64,000 bases of DNA, from assembly GCA_030762895.1 (NCBI GenBank), contig CM061062.1, positions 1,263,001 through 1,327,000 on the forward strand, read 5' to 3'. The translations under genes and the position numbers were made by a program. Positions within the stretch are counted from its first letter, which is position 1; each line of letters starts with the position of its first letter. The notes beneath the pieces are model-generated. The model searched no databases and was not told the DNA's origin. It worked only from the letters and a program-made list of their open reading frames with translations. The stretch comes from Sophora flavescens. Its lineage: Eukaryota; Streptophyta; Magnoliopsida; Fabales; Fabaceae. Positions 1 through 10,928 of the stretch are shown piece by piece.

Positions 1-826
1 GAAAATTCCAATACCCAGAAAATCAAAACACGTCAATTCTTTCTAAAAAAAATTATATAATAAAAAAACCAATAAGAGGAAAATAAAAAAACAACAACAA
101 CAAAGGGAATGGCATTTTAATATGAAATAAGATTTTGAAGTGTGAAAGAAAAGGAAGTAAGAGATGGATTACCGTGTGAAAGGGTGACAATTAAAGTAAG
201 GGAAAGAACCCAGAAATTGAGAAAAAAGGGTAAGGGAGTTTTTGTGCTTAGCTTCTCTAACTCGATAGAAAATGCAACTTTTTATTGGGATTTTCTCTTA
301 TTCCTATGCATTTTTTCACATGAAATAAGGGAGCTTCGAAAGGACCGCTACTGAATGAAACCAACAACAAAGACGAAGCTGGTGAATAATTCAATTTTCT
401 TTTCTTTTCTTTTTTAGAAGAAATGAATTTCTATACTTATAAGAAGGATCAAATATGTTTTTATAGTTATAAAATTGGTAAAATTTGATTTTGATCCTAT
501 ATAATTTTATTCATTTTTAATATTAGCATTTAATAAAAGTAATATGTTTTAATTTTTATAGGAACCAATATCAAATTTTATCAATTTTACAGGGATAAAA
601 ATATATTTAATCTTTATTAAAATGAGAATTATTATAATTTAATTGTAATGTTCCACGATAAAAACTTTTTATATTATCTACTAATGATACAATTTTTAGA
701 TTAATGAAAATACTTGATTTTTATTAGCTACCAAAAGTATATATGTGATGATTGATAATATAAAGTTGTGTTTATGGTCTTTGTGAACAAGTACGAGAAA
801 ATATAAACATAATATAACTGCAGAGA
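1..826. other. AT-rich intergenic DNA
   Basis: No supportable gene. A 70-codon open frame at 142-354 has no recognisable domain, and its composition matches the surrounding AT-rich DNA. No transposon end or RNA gene was recognised. Confidence 0.5.
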
Positions 827-1470
827 CTACTAAAATCACACAGCTCCAAATATAATTGTGGACATCATTTTAAAAATTTGGGTACGAATGTAAAATTATT
901 TACACTTTCAACGAATTATGCATTAGTATAGTTATTATATATTATATTTTATACATTTATATTGATAAACAAATATTTATTATTACATCTCCATATATTA
1001 TTTATTGTTAGTATAAAAAAAATTATATTAACTATGCATAAAATTTTATATTTGGTGCTACCTTTAAGATAGTTATTATAGAATTGATTAAAAAAAATAG
1101 TTATTATAGAAATCAAATATTATTAATAATGTAAAAATAGTATGATTGTTACTAAAATCACACCATTCCAAATATAATTGTGAACATCATTTTAAAAATT
1201 TGGGTATCAATGTAAAATTATTTACACTTTCAACGAATTATGCATTAGTATACTTATTATATATTATATTTTATACATTTATAATGATAAACAAATATTT
1301 ATTATTACATCTCCATACATTATTTATTGTTAGTATAAAAAAATTATATTAACTATGTATAAAATTTTATATTTTGTGCAACCTTTAAGATAGTTATTAT
1401 AGAATTGATAAAAAAAAGATAGTTATTATAGAAATCAATTATTATTAATAATGTAAAAATAGTATGATCA
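827..1470. repeat. Tandem direct duplication, period about 322 bp
   Basis: Two adjacent copies (about 827-1148 and 1149-1470) line up almost base for base. For example, TAAAATCACA occurs at 831 and 1153, and the following AT-rich block with TATGCATTAGTATA repeats in the same order. Small indels and substitutions separate the copies, so the duplication is not very recent. No coding capacity is evident; the small open frame in the second copy is a by-product. Confidence 0.85.
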
Positions 1471-3352
1471 TTTAATACTACAACAACAACCAAACATTAT
1501 CCCACTAGGTGGGGTGTATGATCGTTTAATAGTTCAAAACATTTTTACATTGATGATATAGAAGTGAAGAACAGAGAAAACAAGATAATTAAGGGTTCAT
1601 TTGGTTTGTATTTTTCATTTCCTGTTTTTATTTCCTAAATTTAGAAATAATTATAACAAAAATAATTATAAAAATGTCACATTATTTTTATTATAGTTCC
1701 TTTTTTCAAAAATTTGTATAAAAAACATGAAAACAACCATATAAATCTTTAAAAACAAAAAATACAATAAAATAATATAATATTTTTATAATTATTTCTG
1801 ACGGTGTAGAATAAAAGAAAAGAAAATGGTACGTGGGAATTTTGGGTTAGATTGTGTCATGTGATGTGATGAGGCTGCGTTGGGGATGTCGCGAGTGCAC
1901 ATTGTTGGTTGTGTTGTGCTGGCGAGTGAGTGTCCTTTCCCCAGACAATATGATGTGTACTGGTCCTACATTCTAACAAGTCAATCACTATTTTCTCTGA
2001 CATGCATGCCCTCGTGTCAGACATATAAGAAATGCGTGACAAATATGACAAAAACTCATTTTCTCTCAAATTTAATTTCTCGTTTCTTATTCCATAGTAA
2101 AAACTAAAAAACTAGAAAAACAAAAAAAAAATGAGCAAAACTTATTTTCTTCCTAGTGGTAATTTGGTTAAACTAAGAGTGTTTTTTTTACTAACTAAGA
2201 GTGTATTTATTATTGTTTATTTTGTTAAAAAAATCATTTTTTTAATTGAATAATTATTTTTTAAAATTTTTAGTGTTTTTGTTTTTGTTTTTTTAAAATA
2301 ATAAAAAACATTAAAAAATCATTTTCATGATTAAAATGAAAAATAACTTTCATTAGCTTTTGGAAAGAATATTTCTTATAACTAACTATTGTTAAAAAAT
2401 GATTTGTATTATTATAAACAAACATAAATCTGTTTCTACTTTTCTTTAAATCTATAAAAATAATCATTAAATTATTTTATAATAAAATCATTTATTTTTT
2501 AATCTTAAACAAATGAGTTCTAAATTTGTGGCTTCTATTGTTTTCAATAATTTTGAATTTGATTTTATATTGTTTTCTTTATAAACGAGTCATTATAATT
2601 ATAAACATTTTCATATAAATTTATTTTTATTACTCTAATGCTATGATTTATAAGTATTTTTTATGAATTAATACAATAAGTATTTGATATAAAATAGTTG
2701 CACATCACATCATTTAGATACTTATCATGTCAATAATTTTTAACCTTATTATAATGAGAAATAGAGATAAATATATATGATGTCGTATATAATGTTCAAA
2801 AATTATGTTCAAATATCGTAACTCAATAGAAATAGACTTATATAATACTTATGTAAAAAATATAGAGATCAAGTTAAAAACCAGCATAAATAATAAGGGG
2901 GAAATCTTGATTTATCCTTATTCTTTTTTCTAAACCAAATATTAACAACTAAAAATAAATAAAGAACGTTAACCAACTTACTTCCGTTATTATTTATTAG
3001 CTGGCCACTTCTTTATTACTGTAATTAAATAAATTTAAATAAAAACAATTAATTTGGATGATTTTATCATTGGTCAGAGGTTCGATCGTTGGTTTTTGTA
3101 TATGAAAAAAATCTGATTAGGAAATATTAACCCTTCAATATTGTTCAATATCTCGAGGGATTAATCTCTGTAGTTGCGTATAGAATATCTTGACGGGAAA
3201 AAAAGTCTTTCTGTAATGTTCTTTTGTAACTTACGATACTCTATCATGTGTATCTATAGTTCCTTTTTTTTTTTTTTGGGTATTTTGTATCTTGATTTTC
3301 TTTCTTACTTTGACAATTTGCTTTAATAATTTTACCATAAATCTTTTAGATA
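1471..3352. other. AT-rich intergenic DNA with a possible SINE/LINE-tail motif
   Basis: No gene is recognised. At about 1479-1515 an ACAACAACAACC run is followed by TCCCACTAGGTGGGGT. This resembles a short motif common in dispersed plant non-LTR/SINE sequences (from memory, weak). The open frames on both strands around 1857-2107 overlap each other and show no domain. The rest is A/T-homopolymer-rich sequence. Confidence 0.35.
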
Positions 3353-3412
3353 TTTGATTTTTGAGTAAATATCCAATTTGGTCCCCGTAATTATGAAGTG
3401 GTATCAACCTGG

Positions 3413-4520
3413 TGTTGGATATAAAATATCAGAATTCCTGATTTTTTGTCGGAAAGGTGGAGGCGAGCTTGTGAAATTATGAAGAAATGATAAGTCCAAA
3501 AGTTGACAATATTTATAGTTAGTCGACAGATGGATTGGTGTCAGAAACTGGATGTCGAATTTAAGATTTAGAGAAGCGCCTAAGTAAAAATTCGACAAAC
3601 AATTATCAAGTTGACGTGATAGACAACACAATCGTCAAAGACAATAAGTTGACACGAAACAATTCAAGCAAATGAGCAGTTTAAAGAAGTTGTGGTAGAA
3701 ATAGTTTAAGTTTCGAATGTAGAAAACTGCTACACCACGTTGCAGGTAGTGAAGTAGAAGTTAACAATAGGAGGTTATTTTATTTTGCCTATATATAGTA
3801 GTTCATGTAATGTAATAGATGTTGGAAATTTGAAACATCATACATGTCTCGATCACACAACAGATTGACGGATTAACTCAAGTACTACTTCCACCCCTTT
3901 GTCAAATTTCAATACAATTTCAATTCAAGTCTTTTCAATGTCTTTTCTAGATTCACAGTGTTATGATGTTTATCCTTTTCATGTTCTTTATTTTTACTAC
4001 CATTAACTCAAGATGGCGGATCCAATTTTAAGTTCTTTACTCAAATATTGTTTTCGTCAACTTCTAGTGTTTCTTTAATTGCTTTGCAAACTTCTTTCAC
4101 TTAGCATTTCTTTAATCAATTTGTACTTTTAATAATGTTTACATATTTTCTTTGAAGTTTTCCTTGAGAATTTACAAGTTATTACTCATTTTGTCTGTTT
4201 TATGACAAACATTTTCACTATATGTTTTTAACTTAAATTGATGTTTCTTTATTCTTTTCATTGTTACTTTACTCATTTTCATTCGTTTTAGAAGTAATTT
4301 AATACTTTCTTTTAATTTCCTATTTAATTCATTTATAGTTTAGTTTACTTCATGACAATTTCTTATATAAGCAGATGAAAGTCATTGCCATTATACACAT
4401 AATTTGATTTTGTCAAATTTGTTTTGTGACAGACATCTTTGTAGAAAACCACCGACAACAAGATTATCATATAACTCGTCGAGATCCCACAATTTCCTGA
4501 TCTTTTATTATTTGTTTCAT
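3413..4520 (+). repeat. Tat element 5' LTR, left part
   Basis: This segment matches 34920-36060 nearly base for base from TGTTGGATATA to TTATTTGTTTCAT. The right remnant (14117-14150), ending GAGTAAACA, was separated by insertion of element X. The combined length of about 1.14 kb is close to the 1,178 bp of the 3' LTR. The copies differ by scattered substitutions and small indels, including one around 4205 versus 35715. A divergence-based age could be calculated. Confidence 0.9.
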
Positions 4521-5946
4521 TGATAATCCACCGTCTTGGCATGTTTTATCTATTATTTTAGAGCGGATTTCATCAATTAAATTTTGTTGAATGCTTGATT
4601 TAGCCCAAATTAGACTTTGTTTTCCTATTTTAGTTATTTTGAGTCAATGTGTGCATTTAATTGATTTTAATTAGAATTTAAATGATTTTCTCAAGATTTT
4701 CTTATTTTTATTTTTAGGAAACGACAAAGAAGAAGGATTGAAATTAAATTGAAGATTGCCAAGTAAATTGCAAGGGCCCACATGATGGATTTGAATCCAA
4801 ATCAATTTGGATTTGGATTATTATGATTAAAAGATAATTCAATTGGCATTGAGATAAAAGATTGGATCTGAATCAAATTGGATTTGGATAATAATTGCCT
4901 ATCACAACAACAAAGGATATGATAAGATTTGACAATTAATTTGGAGATATTGATTTGGCAATTAAATATGAAGATTAAAATGCTTAGGACCAATTATGTT
5001 GGAGTTTTCATAAAGGTGGAGCTTGAAATACAAGAAAAATGAGCAAAACAGAACCCATCACGGCCTGGCCGTGATGGGCTTCACGGCCTTGATCGAGAAG
5101 GGCTGAAAAAGAAAGAAGAACACAAAGTCAGAACCTGTCACGGCCAGGCCGTGATGGCCATTACGGCCGTGACAGGTCAACCAGTGTCAAGTTCTAAATA
5201 GCACTCTAAGGCTCGAAAATAGGGATCCAAGGGGCTGCTACCTTAGGCAAAAATTAGGATTTCTCTTCTTCTCAATTTCTTCTTTTCTCTTAGGATTTTT
5301 ATGCTTTTGTTATTCAACGTTGCCATGACCATGGCAATGCTTGAGTAGTCTTTTTTTATTTCTAGGAATTGGGGCTATGCCCAAGACTTGTTTTATGTTA
5401 TGAATTGACATTTTACTTCTTGTTAATTTCAATTTGCTTTCGATTTAATTCTTATTGCATGAATTGCTTGTGAATTTGGTGCGCACTTATTTACATGTCA
5501 TAGATACTCTAAGGAGGAACCTAGTGGTGAACTTAGGTATCGAATCTATAGGAATAAAACTTAGGACTTAAATCACGAGAGTTAGAAGCAGTCATTCGAG
5601 GGTTCATTGAATTGTCACGAATCTTAATGGGTTCAATTTAAATACAATTACCACGAGATTAGGGATTGGTTTAAGTTGCCATGGTTCCTGTATCTCGAGA
5701 GGAACATTAACTTATTTAGGATAAATTCACCTTCAGAGTAATTTTGATAACTAACAAGAGGGGTAGTCAATTTAGTAGCATGAGCAGTCTTGTTGGTAAC
5801 CCAATTCCTGGAAATCTCTTTTTCATATTTAAAATCCCAAAAATATTTGATTTTATTTTATTGTTTCTTTTATTTTCTTGAAATCTATTCACACTTATTT
5901 CTTAGTCTAAAATAGTTGTTTAATTTGTGAAGTTGTACTAGGTTTC
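4521..5946 (+). repeat. Element X 5' LTR, left part
   Basis: This aligns with 12490-13998 of the 3' LTR. It carries the GC-rich palindrome block near 5054-5180 and a region with TTGAGTAGTC and GGGGCTATGCCCAAG that recurs in every LTR of this family in the window. It stops at GGTTTC, where element Y is inserted. The missing last 86 bases are found at 9900-9985. Confidence 0.85.
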
Positions 5947-7567
5947 TGATAATCCACTGTCTTATCATGTTTTATCTATTATTTTAGAACGGATTTCATC
6001 AATTAAATTTTGTTGAATGCTTGATTTAGCCCAAATTAGACTTTGTTTTACTATTTTGGTTATTTTAGAGTCAATGTATGCATTTAATTGATTTAATTAG
6101 ATCTTAGATGATTTTCTCAAGATTTTTATTATTTTTATTATTAGGAAAGGACAAAGAAGAAGGATATCAATTAGATTGAAGATTGCCAAGTAAATTGCAA
6201 GGGCTCACATGATGGATTTGAATCCAAATCAATTTGGATTTGGATTATTATGATTAAAAGATAATTCAATTGGCATTGAGATAAAAGATTGGATCCAAAT
6301 TAATCAATTTGGATTTGGATAATAATTGCCTATCACAACAATAAAGGATATGATAAGATTTGACAATTAATTTGGAGATATTTATTTGGATATGAAGATT
6401 AAAATGCTCAGGACCAATTATGTTGGAGTTTGCATGAAGGTGGAGCTTGAAATACAAGAAAAATGAGCCAAACAGAGTCCATCACGGCCTGGCCGTGATA
6501 GGCATCACAACCATGATCGAGCAGGGCTGAAAAAGAAAGAAGAACACAAAGTCAGAACCTGTCATGGCCAGGCCATGATGGCCGTGACAGGCCATCAATG
6601 CCAAGTTTTCCAAGACAGAACCTGTCACGGCCTGGTCGTGACAGCCATCACGGCCGTGACGCACAATATCTGGAATTTTAAAACCTGATTTGATATGATT
6701 TTGTAATTACTTGGGATTCAAGTTACCCTACTCTATAAATAGAGCAATTAGGCTCGAAAATAGGGGGAAATGGGCTGCTACTTTAGGCAAAACTAGGATT
6801 TCTCTTCTTCTCCAATTTCTTCTTCTCTCTTAGGTTTTCTTTTATGCTTTTGTTAATCAAGCTTGCCATGACCATGTCAATGCTTGAGTAGTCTTTTTGT
6901 TTCTAGGGATTGGGGCTATGCCCAAGATTTGTTTTGTGTTATGATTTGACGTTTTACTTCTTGTTAATTTCGATTTTGCTTTCGATTCGATTCCTATTGC
7001 ATGAATTACTTGTGAATCCGGTGCGCACTTATTTGCATGTCATAGATACTCTAAGGATGAACTTAGCGGTGAACTTAGGTATCGGATCTATAGGAATCAA
7101 ACTTAGGACTTAAATCACGAGAGTTAGAAGCGGTCCTTCGAGGGTTCACGAATTGTCACAAAACTTAAAGGGTTCAATTTAAATTCAATTACCACGAGAG
7201 TAGGGGTTGTTTAATTGGGCACGGTTCTTGTAACCCGAGATGGAGCATTAACTTATTTAGGATAAATTCGCCTTCAAAGTAAATTTCCATAATTAACAAG
7301 AGGGGTAGTCAATTTAGTAGCATGAGAGGTCTTGTTGGTAACCCAATTCATGGAAATCTCTTTTCATATTTAAAAACCCGAAAAATATTTTATTTCTTTT
7401 ATTGTTTCTTTTATTTTCTTGAAATATTTTCAAACCTATTTCTCAGTCTAAATAGTTGTTTAATTTGTGAAGTGACATTTGGTTTCCCAATCCCTGAGTT
7501 CGATACTCGGTCTCTCACCGTTTTATTATTACTTGCTACGATCCGGTACGATTGCCAGAGCATATCA
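5947..7567 (+). repeat. Element Y 5' LTR (complete, about 1.62 kb)
   Basis: The LTR runs from TGATAATCC to AGCATATCA and is followed by the spacer AGTTTT and the primer site. It contains GC-rich palindromes (6479-6660) and TCTATAAATAG (6732-6742). The latter is a TATA-like sequence, followed by a conserved tract that probably holds the transcription start (inference). Confidence 0.85.
6732..6742 (+). promoter_or_regulatory. TATA-like box in element Y 5' LTR
   Basis: TCTATAAATAG is preserved at the same place in the truncated Y 3' LTR (about 9057-9067), and TTATAAATAGG occupies it in the X 3' LTR (about 13272). It lies just after the palindrome block and about 170 bp before the GGGGCTATGCCCAAG segment. 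The TATA role is inferred from sequence only. Confidence 0.5.
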
Positions 7568-7573
7568 AGTTTT

Positions 7574-7590
7574 TGGCACCGTTGCAGTGG
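7574..7590 (+). promoter_or_regulatory. Primer-binding site of element Y (degenerate tRNA-Asp type)
   Basis: TGGCACCGTTGCAGTGG lies six bases after the LTR end. It matches the canonical Athila-type site TGGCGCCGTTGCCGGGG, the complement of the 3' end of plant tRNA-Asp, with several substitutions. Confidence 0.7.
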
Positions 7591-7676
7591 ATTGGCAATA
7601 CTAATATCATTAGTAACAAAGGAGGCAACTACTTTAGACTTTTTAATTTTTAATTGTATATATTTGACCTTTTCTT

Positions 7677-8507
7677 TTGAGTTTTGTTTGTGCAAGGTTG
7701 ATGAAACACATGGACTATCGTTACTATCCAACTTGGGAATATCAACTTGATTGGATCGTGTTTAATGGTATCACTGACAAGCACATGAAGATATACTCCA
7801 AAGAGGAATGGAGATCCTATTTGTCATCCTTACAACCACCACCAGACATTAAGCTGGATCCCGAGGTGCTAGAATCACTTTGGGATATAGATGCTCAACA
7901 TTTGATCCAGAGCATAGAGCGTAGCAAGGAGGAATTCAGTGGCATGATTCAAAGGCATAAAATGCATAAGAAACGTTATCAATTGGTAGCGGAGATGCTA
8001 AGTAAAAACTTTCAAAAGTTAGAAGAACAAGCTAGTGAATTTTCTAAATTGCTAGCATAAAATCAACATGGAATTCAAATTGAAGAGAATCTATTTGCTA
8101 GCATGGATGTGAATGAAGATGAAGTGGTGGTGGAAGATGATTCAAGAGGAGAGGATCATGAAGAGGAGTGCAAGGAGGAAATATCTCCTATTGTTCCTTT
8201 GCAAAGGACAAAAGAAATCAATCATGTAGAAAATACTTCTCTCACCATTCCTATTGAGGAGCCTAAAAATTCTGAGTTGGATAAGTATGTTGGTTTGCAT
8301 GCATGTTTGGATATAACAAAGTTGGTACCTTCTATTTGTCTACAACATTACTTTGTGAAAATACCAACTTTGGAGTTCAAGTCACAGCATGAAAATTGGG
8401 AGTTTTCATCAACAGCGGCAAAGGCTCTAAGGTCACCTCAAGAAGTTATGGTTCTAGTGCTTCATGGAGAAACTAATTACATAAAAGGCCATTCTTGGAG
8501 TAGGTGA
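7677..8507 (+). pseudogene. Element Y ORF (broken copy of the 277-residue X protein)
   Basis: The first segment (7677-8060) and the second (8103-8507) align end to end with the intact ORF at 10095-10928. They are separated by a TAA stop at 8058-8060 where X has a lysine codon. The N-terminal MKHMDYRYYPTWEYQLDW stretch and the acidic middle part (EDHEEECKEEIS) are well conserved between the copies. The C-terminal end is changed by a small indel near 8485. No enzymatic motif is visible and the function is unknown. Confidence 0.75.
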
Positions 8508-8794
8508 CTTACCATTTGACCCAGGAGGAAGTGAGCTCATCATAACACTTAAATAAGTCAATGGAATCTCATCACACTTGCTTCTTCCATCTCCACTCCA
8601 CAAGCCGTGGGATCCGGGTGGAAGGTCTTACATCTTGGGCATCTCTTGGTCTTTTTACCACAGGCTATGGGATTCGGGTGGAAGCGTCTTCAATGAGTTT
8701 TTCTAAACCCTTCTCTTTTTAATTATTTTGTTTTTATTTACTTGAGTCATATGTGTGTGAGTCTTGTGTTGGTAAGCTTGAAGGAAATTAATTG

Positions 8795-9894
8795 AAAATT
8801 GAAAGAAGAACACAAAATCAGAACCTGTCATGGCCATCACAGTCATGATGGCCATCAGGGCCAGGCCGTGATGGCCATCAGGGCCAGGCCGTGACGGCCA
8901 TCACGGCCGTGACAGGCCATCAGTGCCAAATTTTCCAAGACAGAATCTGTCACGGCCTGGCCGTGACAGCCATCACGGTAGTGACGCACAATATCTGAAA
9001 TTTTAAAACCTGATTTGATCTAATTTTGTAATTATTTGGGATTCAAGTTACCCTACTCTATAAATAGAGCAATTAGGCTCGAAAATAGGGGGAATTGGGC
9101 TGCTACTTTAGGCAAAAACTAGGATTTCTCTTCTTCTCCAAATTCTTCTTCTATCTTAGGTTTTCTTTTATGCTTTTGTTAATCAAGCTTGCCATGACCA
9201 TGGCAATGCTTGAGTAGTCTTTTTGTTTCTAGGGATTGGGGCTATGCCCAAGATTTGTTTTGTGTTATGATTTGACGTTTTACTTCTTGTTAATTTCGAT
9301 TTCGCTTTCAATTCGATTCCTATTGCATGAATTACTTGTGAATCTGGTGTGCACTTATTTGCATGTCATAGATACTCTAAGGACACACTTAGCGGTGAAC
9401 TTAGGTATCGGATCTATAGGAATCAAACTTAGGACTTAAATCACGAGAGTTAGAAGCGGTCCTTCGAGGGTTCACGAATTGTCACAAAACTTAAAGGGTT
9501 CAATTTAAATTCAATTACCACGAGAGTATGGGTTGGTTTAATTGGGCACGGTTCTTGTAACCCGAGAGGGATCATTAACTTATTTAGGATAAATTCGCCT
9601 TCAAAGCAAATTTCCATAATTAACAAGAGGGGTAGTCAATTTAGTAGCATGAGCAGTCTTGTTGGTAACCCAATTCCTGGAAATCTCTTTTCATATTTAA
9701 AAACTCGAAAAATATTTTATTTCTTTTATTGTTTCTTTTATTTTCTTGAAATCTTTTCAAACCTATTTCTCAGTTTAAATAGTTGTTTAATTTGTGAAGT
9801 GACACTTGGTTTTCCAATCCCTGAGTTCGATACTCGGTCTCTCGCCGTTTTATTATTACTTGCTTCGATCCTGTACGCTTGCTGGAGCCCATCA
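8795..9894 (+). repeat. Element Y 3' LTR, 5'-truncated
   Basis: Homology to the family LTR starts abruptly at the GAAAGAAGAACACAAAATCAG region, just upstream of the palindrome block (8825-8990). It continues to the LTR end GGAGCCCATCA. The first several hundred bases of the LTR are missing. This copy has an extra palindrome-related unit (GGCCATCAGGGCCAGGCCGTGA repeated), so the block expands and contracts. Confidence 0.75.
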
Positions 9895-9899
9895 GTTTC

Positions 9900-9985
9900 C
9901 CAATCCTTGAGTTCGATACTCGGTAATTTACTTGCTGTTTTAAGTATTACTTGCTTCGATACGGTACACTTGCCGGAGCTTATCA
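9900..9985 (+). repeat. Element X 5' LTR, right remnant
   Basis: This resumes the X LTR after the Y insertion and runs to GGAGCTTATCA. It contains the CGGTAATTTACTTG variant shared with the X 3' LTR (14047 region) but not with Y. That shows which LTR ends belong together. Confidence 0.8.
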
Positions 9986-9991
9986 AGTTTT

Positions 9992-10008
9992 TGGTGTCGT
10001 TGCCCGGG
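9992..10008 (+). promoter_or_regulatory. Primer-binding site of element X (degenerate tRNA-Asp type)
   Basis: TGGTGTCGTTGCCCGGG lies six bases after the end of the X 5' LTR. It is a mutated form of the tRNA-Asp-complementary site typical of Athila-type plant gypsy elements. Confidence 0.7.
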
Positions 10009-10094
10009 ATTGGCAATACCAATATCATTAGTAACAAAGGAGGCAACTACTTTAGTCTTTTTAATTATTATTTATATATATTTGACCTTTTCTT

Positions 10095-10928
10095 TTGATT
10101 TTTGTTGGTGCAAGGTTGATGAAACACATGGACTATCGTTACTATCCAACTTGGGAATATCAACTTGATTGGATCGTGTTTAATGGTATCACTGATACGC
10201 ACGTGATGATATACTCCAAAGAGGAATGGAAATCCTATTTGTCATCTTTGCAACCACCACCATACTTCGAGCTGGATCTCGATTTGCTAGAGATTCTTTG
10301 GGATATAGATGCTTATCCTTTGAGCTTGAGCATAGAGCATAGCAAGGAGGAAGTTGGTTCCATGATTCAGAGGGCTGAAATGCGAGCAGGGGAAAATGCT
10401 AGTAAGAGAGTGACATCGCTAAGTGACAACTTTCAAAAGTTAGAAGAACAAGCTAGTGAATTTTCTAAATTGCTAGCAAAAAAGCAGTGTGGAATTCAAA
10501 TTGAAGAGAATCTATTTGCTAGCATGGATGTGAATGAAGATGAAGTGGTGGTGGGAGATGATTCAAGAGGAGAAGATCACGAAGAGGAGTGCAAGGAGGA
10601 AATATCTCCTGTTGTTCCCTTGAAAGGGACAAAAGAGACCAATCATGTGGAAAATACTTCTCTCAGCATTCCTATTGAGGAGCCTAAAAATTATGAGTTG
10701 GATAAGTATGTTGGTTTGCATGCATGTTTGGATATAACAAAGTTGGTACCTTCTATTTGTCTACAACATTACTTTGTGAAAATAGAAACTTTGGAGTTCA
10801 AGTCATTGCCTGAGAATTGGGACTTTTCATCAACAACGGCAAAGGCTCTTAGGTCGCCTCAAGAAGTTATGGTTCTAGTACTTCATGGAGAAACTAATTA
10901 CATAAAGGCCATTTCTTGGAGTAGGTGA
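10095..10928 (+). CDS. Element X ORF: 277-residue acidic protein of unknown function
   Basis: This is an uninterrupted frame between the primer site and the non-coding tail of X. A second Met in MKHMDYRYYPTWEYQL (10119) may be the real start, because homology to the Y copy is strongest from there. Visible parts are an aromatic N-terminal block (about residues 9-55), a predicted helical stretch rich in K/E/Q (about 90-140), a very acidic segment (about 145-175) and a C-terminal block with ACLDITKLVPSICLQHYFVK. No zinc knuckle, protease, reverse transcriptase or integrase motif is seen. It could be a gag-derived or captured fragment. It resembles short ORFs of large retrotransposon derivatives (inference). 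Expression is unknown. Confidence 0.6.
   Translation: MIFVGARLMKHMDYRYYPTWEYQLDWIVFNGITDTHVMIYSKEEWKSYLSSLQPPPYFELDLDLLEILWDIDAYPLSLSIEHSKEEVGSMIQRAEMRAGENASKRVTSLSDNFQKLEEQASEFSKLLAKKQCGIQIEENLFASMDVNEDEVVVGDDSRGEDHEEECKEEISPVVPLKGTKETNHVENTSLSIPIEEPKNYELDKYVGLHACLDITKLVPSICLQHYFVKIETLEFKSLPENWDFSSTTAKALRSPQEVMVLVLHGETNYIKAISWSR

Larger units (their letters stand above)
5947..9894 (+). mobile_element. Element Y: second copy of the same family, inserted in the 5' LTR of X
   Basis: Y starts TGATAATCCACTG and ends GGAGCCCATCA. It is flanked by a perfect 5-bp target duplication GTTTC (5942-5946 and 9895-9899). The sequence after 9899 resumes the interrupted LTR of X (CCAATCCTTGAG and onward). 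Y has a full 5' LTR (5947-7567), a degenerate tRNA-Asp-type primer site (7574-7590) and a broken ORF. Its 3' LTR is truncated at its 5' side and starts near 8795. A deletion removed the end of the internal region, the polypurine tract and the first part of the 3' LTR. Its LTRs share a GGTCTCTC variant that X lacks, so it is a distinct subfamily. Confidence 0.85.

Noticed and set aside
5054..5180. CRISPR-like array of palindromes
   Set aside because: The setting is a plant retrotransposon LTR. Unit spacing is irregular, and there are no equal-length spacers or cas genes.
7411..7731. Minus-strand ORF spanning the LTR end of element Y (and 9738-10046 in X)
   Set aside because: It crosses the LTR end and primer site, and its translation follows the LTR sequence; it is not a gene.
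9800..9985. Simple tandem duplication of the LTR end
   Set aside because: The second copy is the remainder of the X 5' LTR that follows the Y insertion; the GTTTC target duplication shows this.
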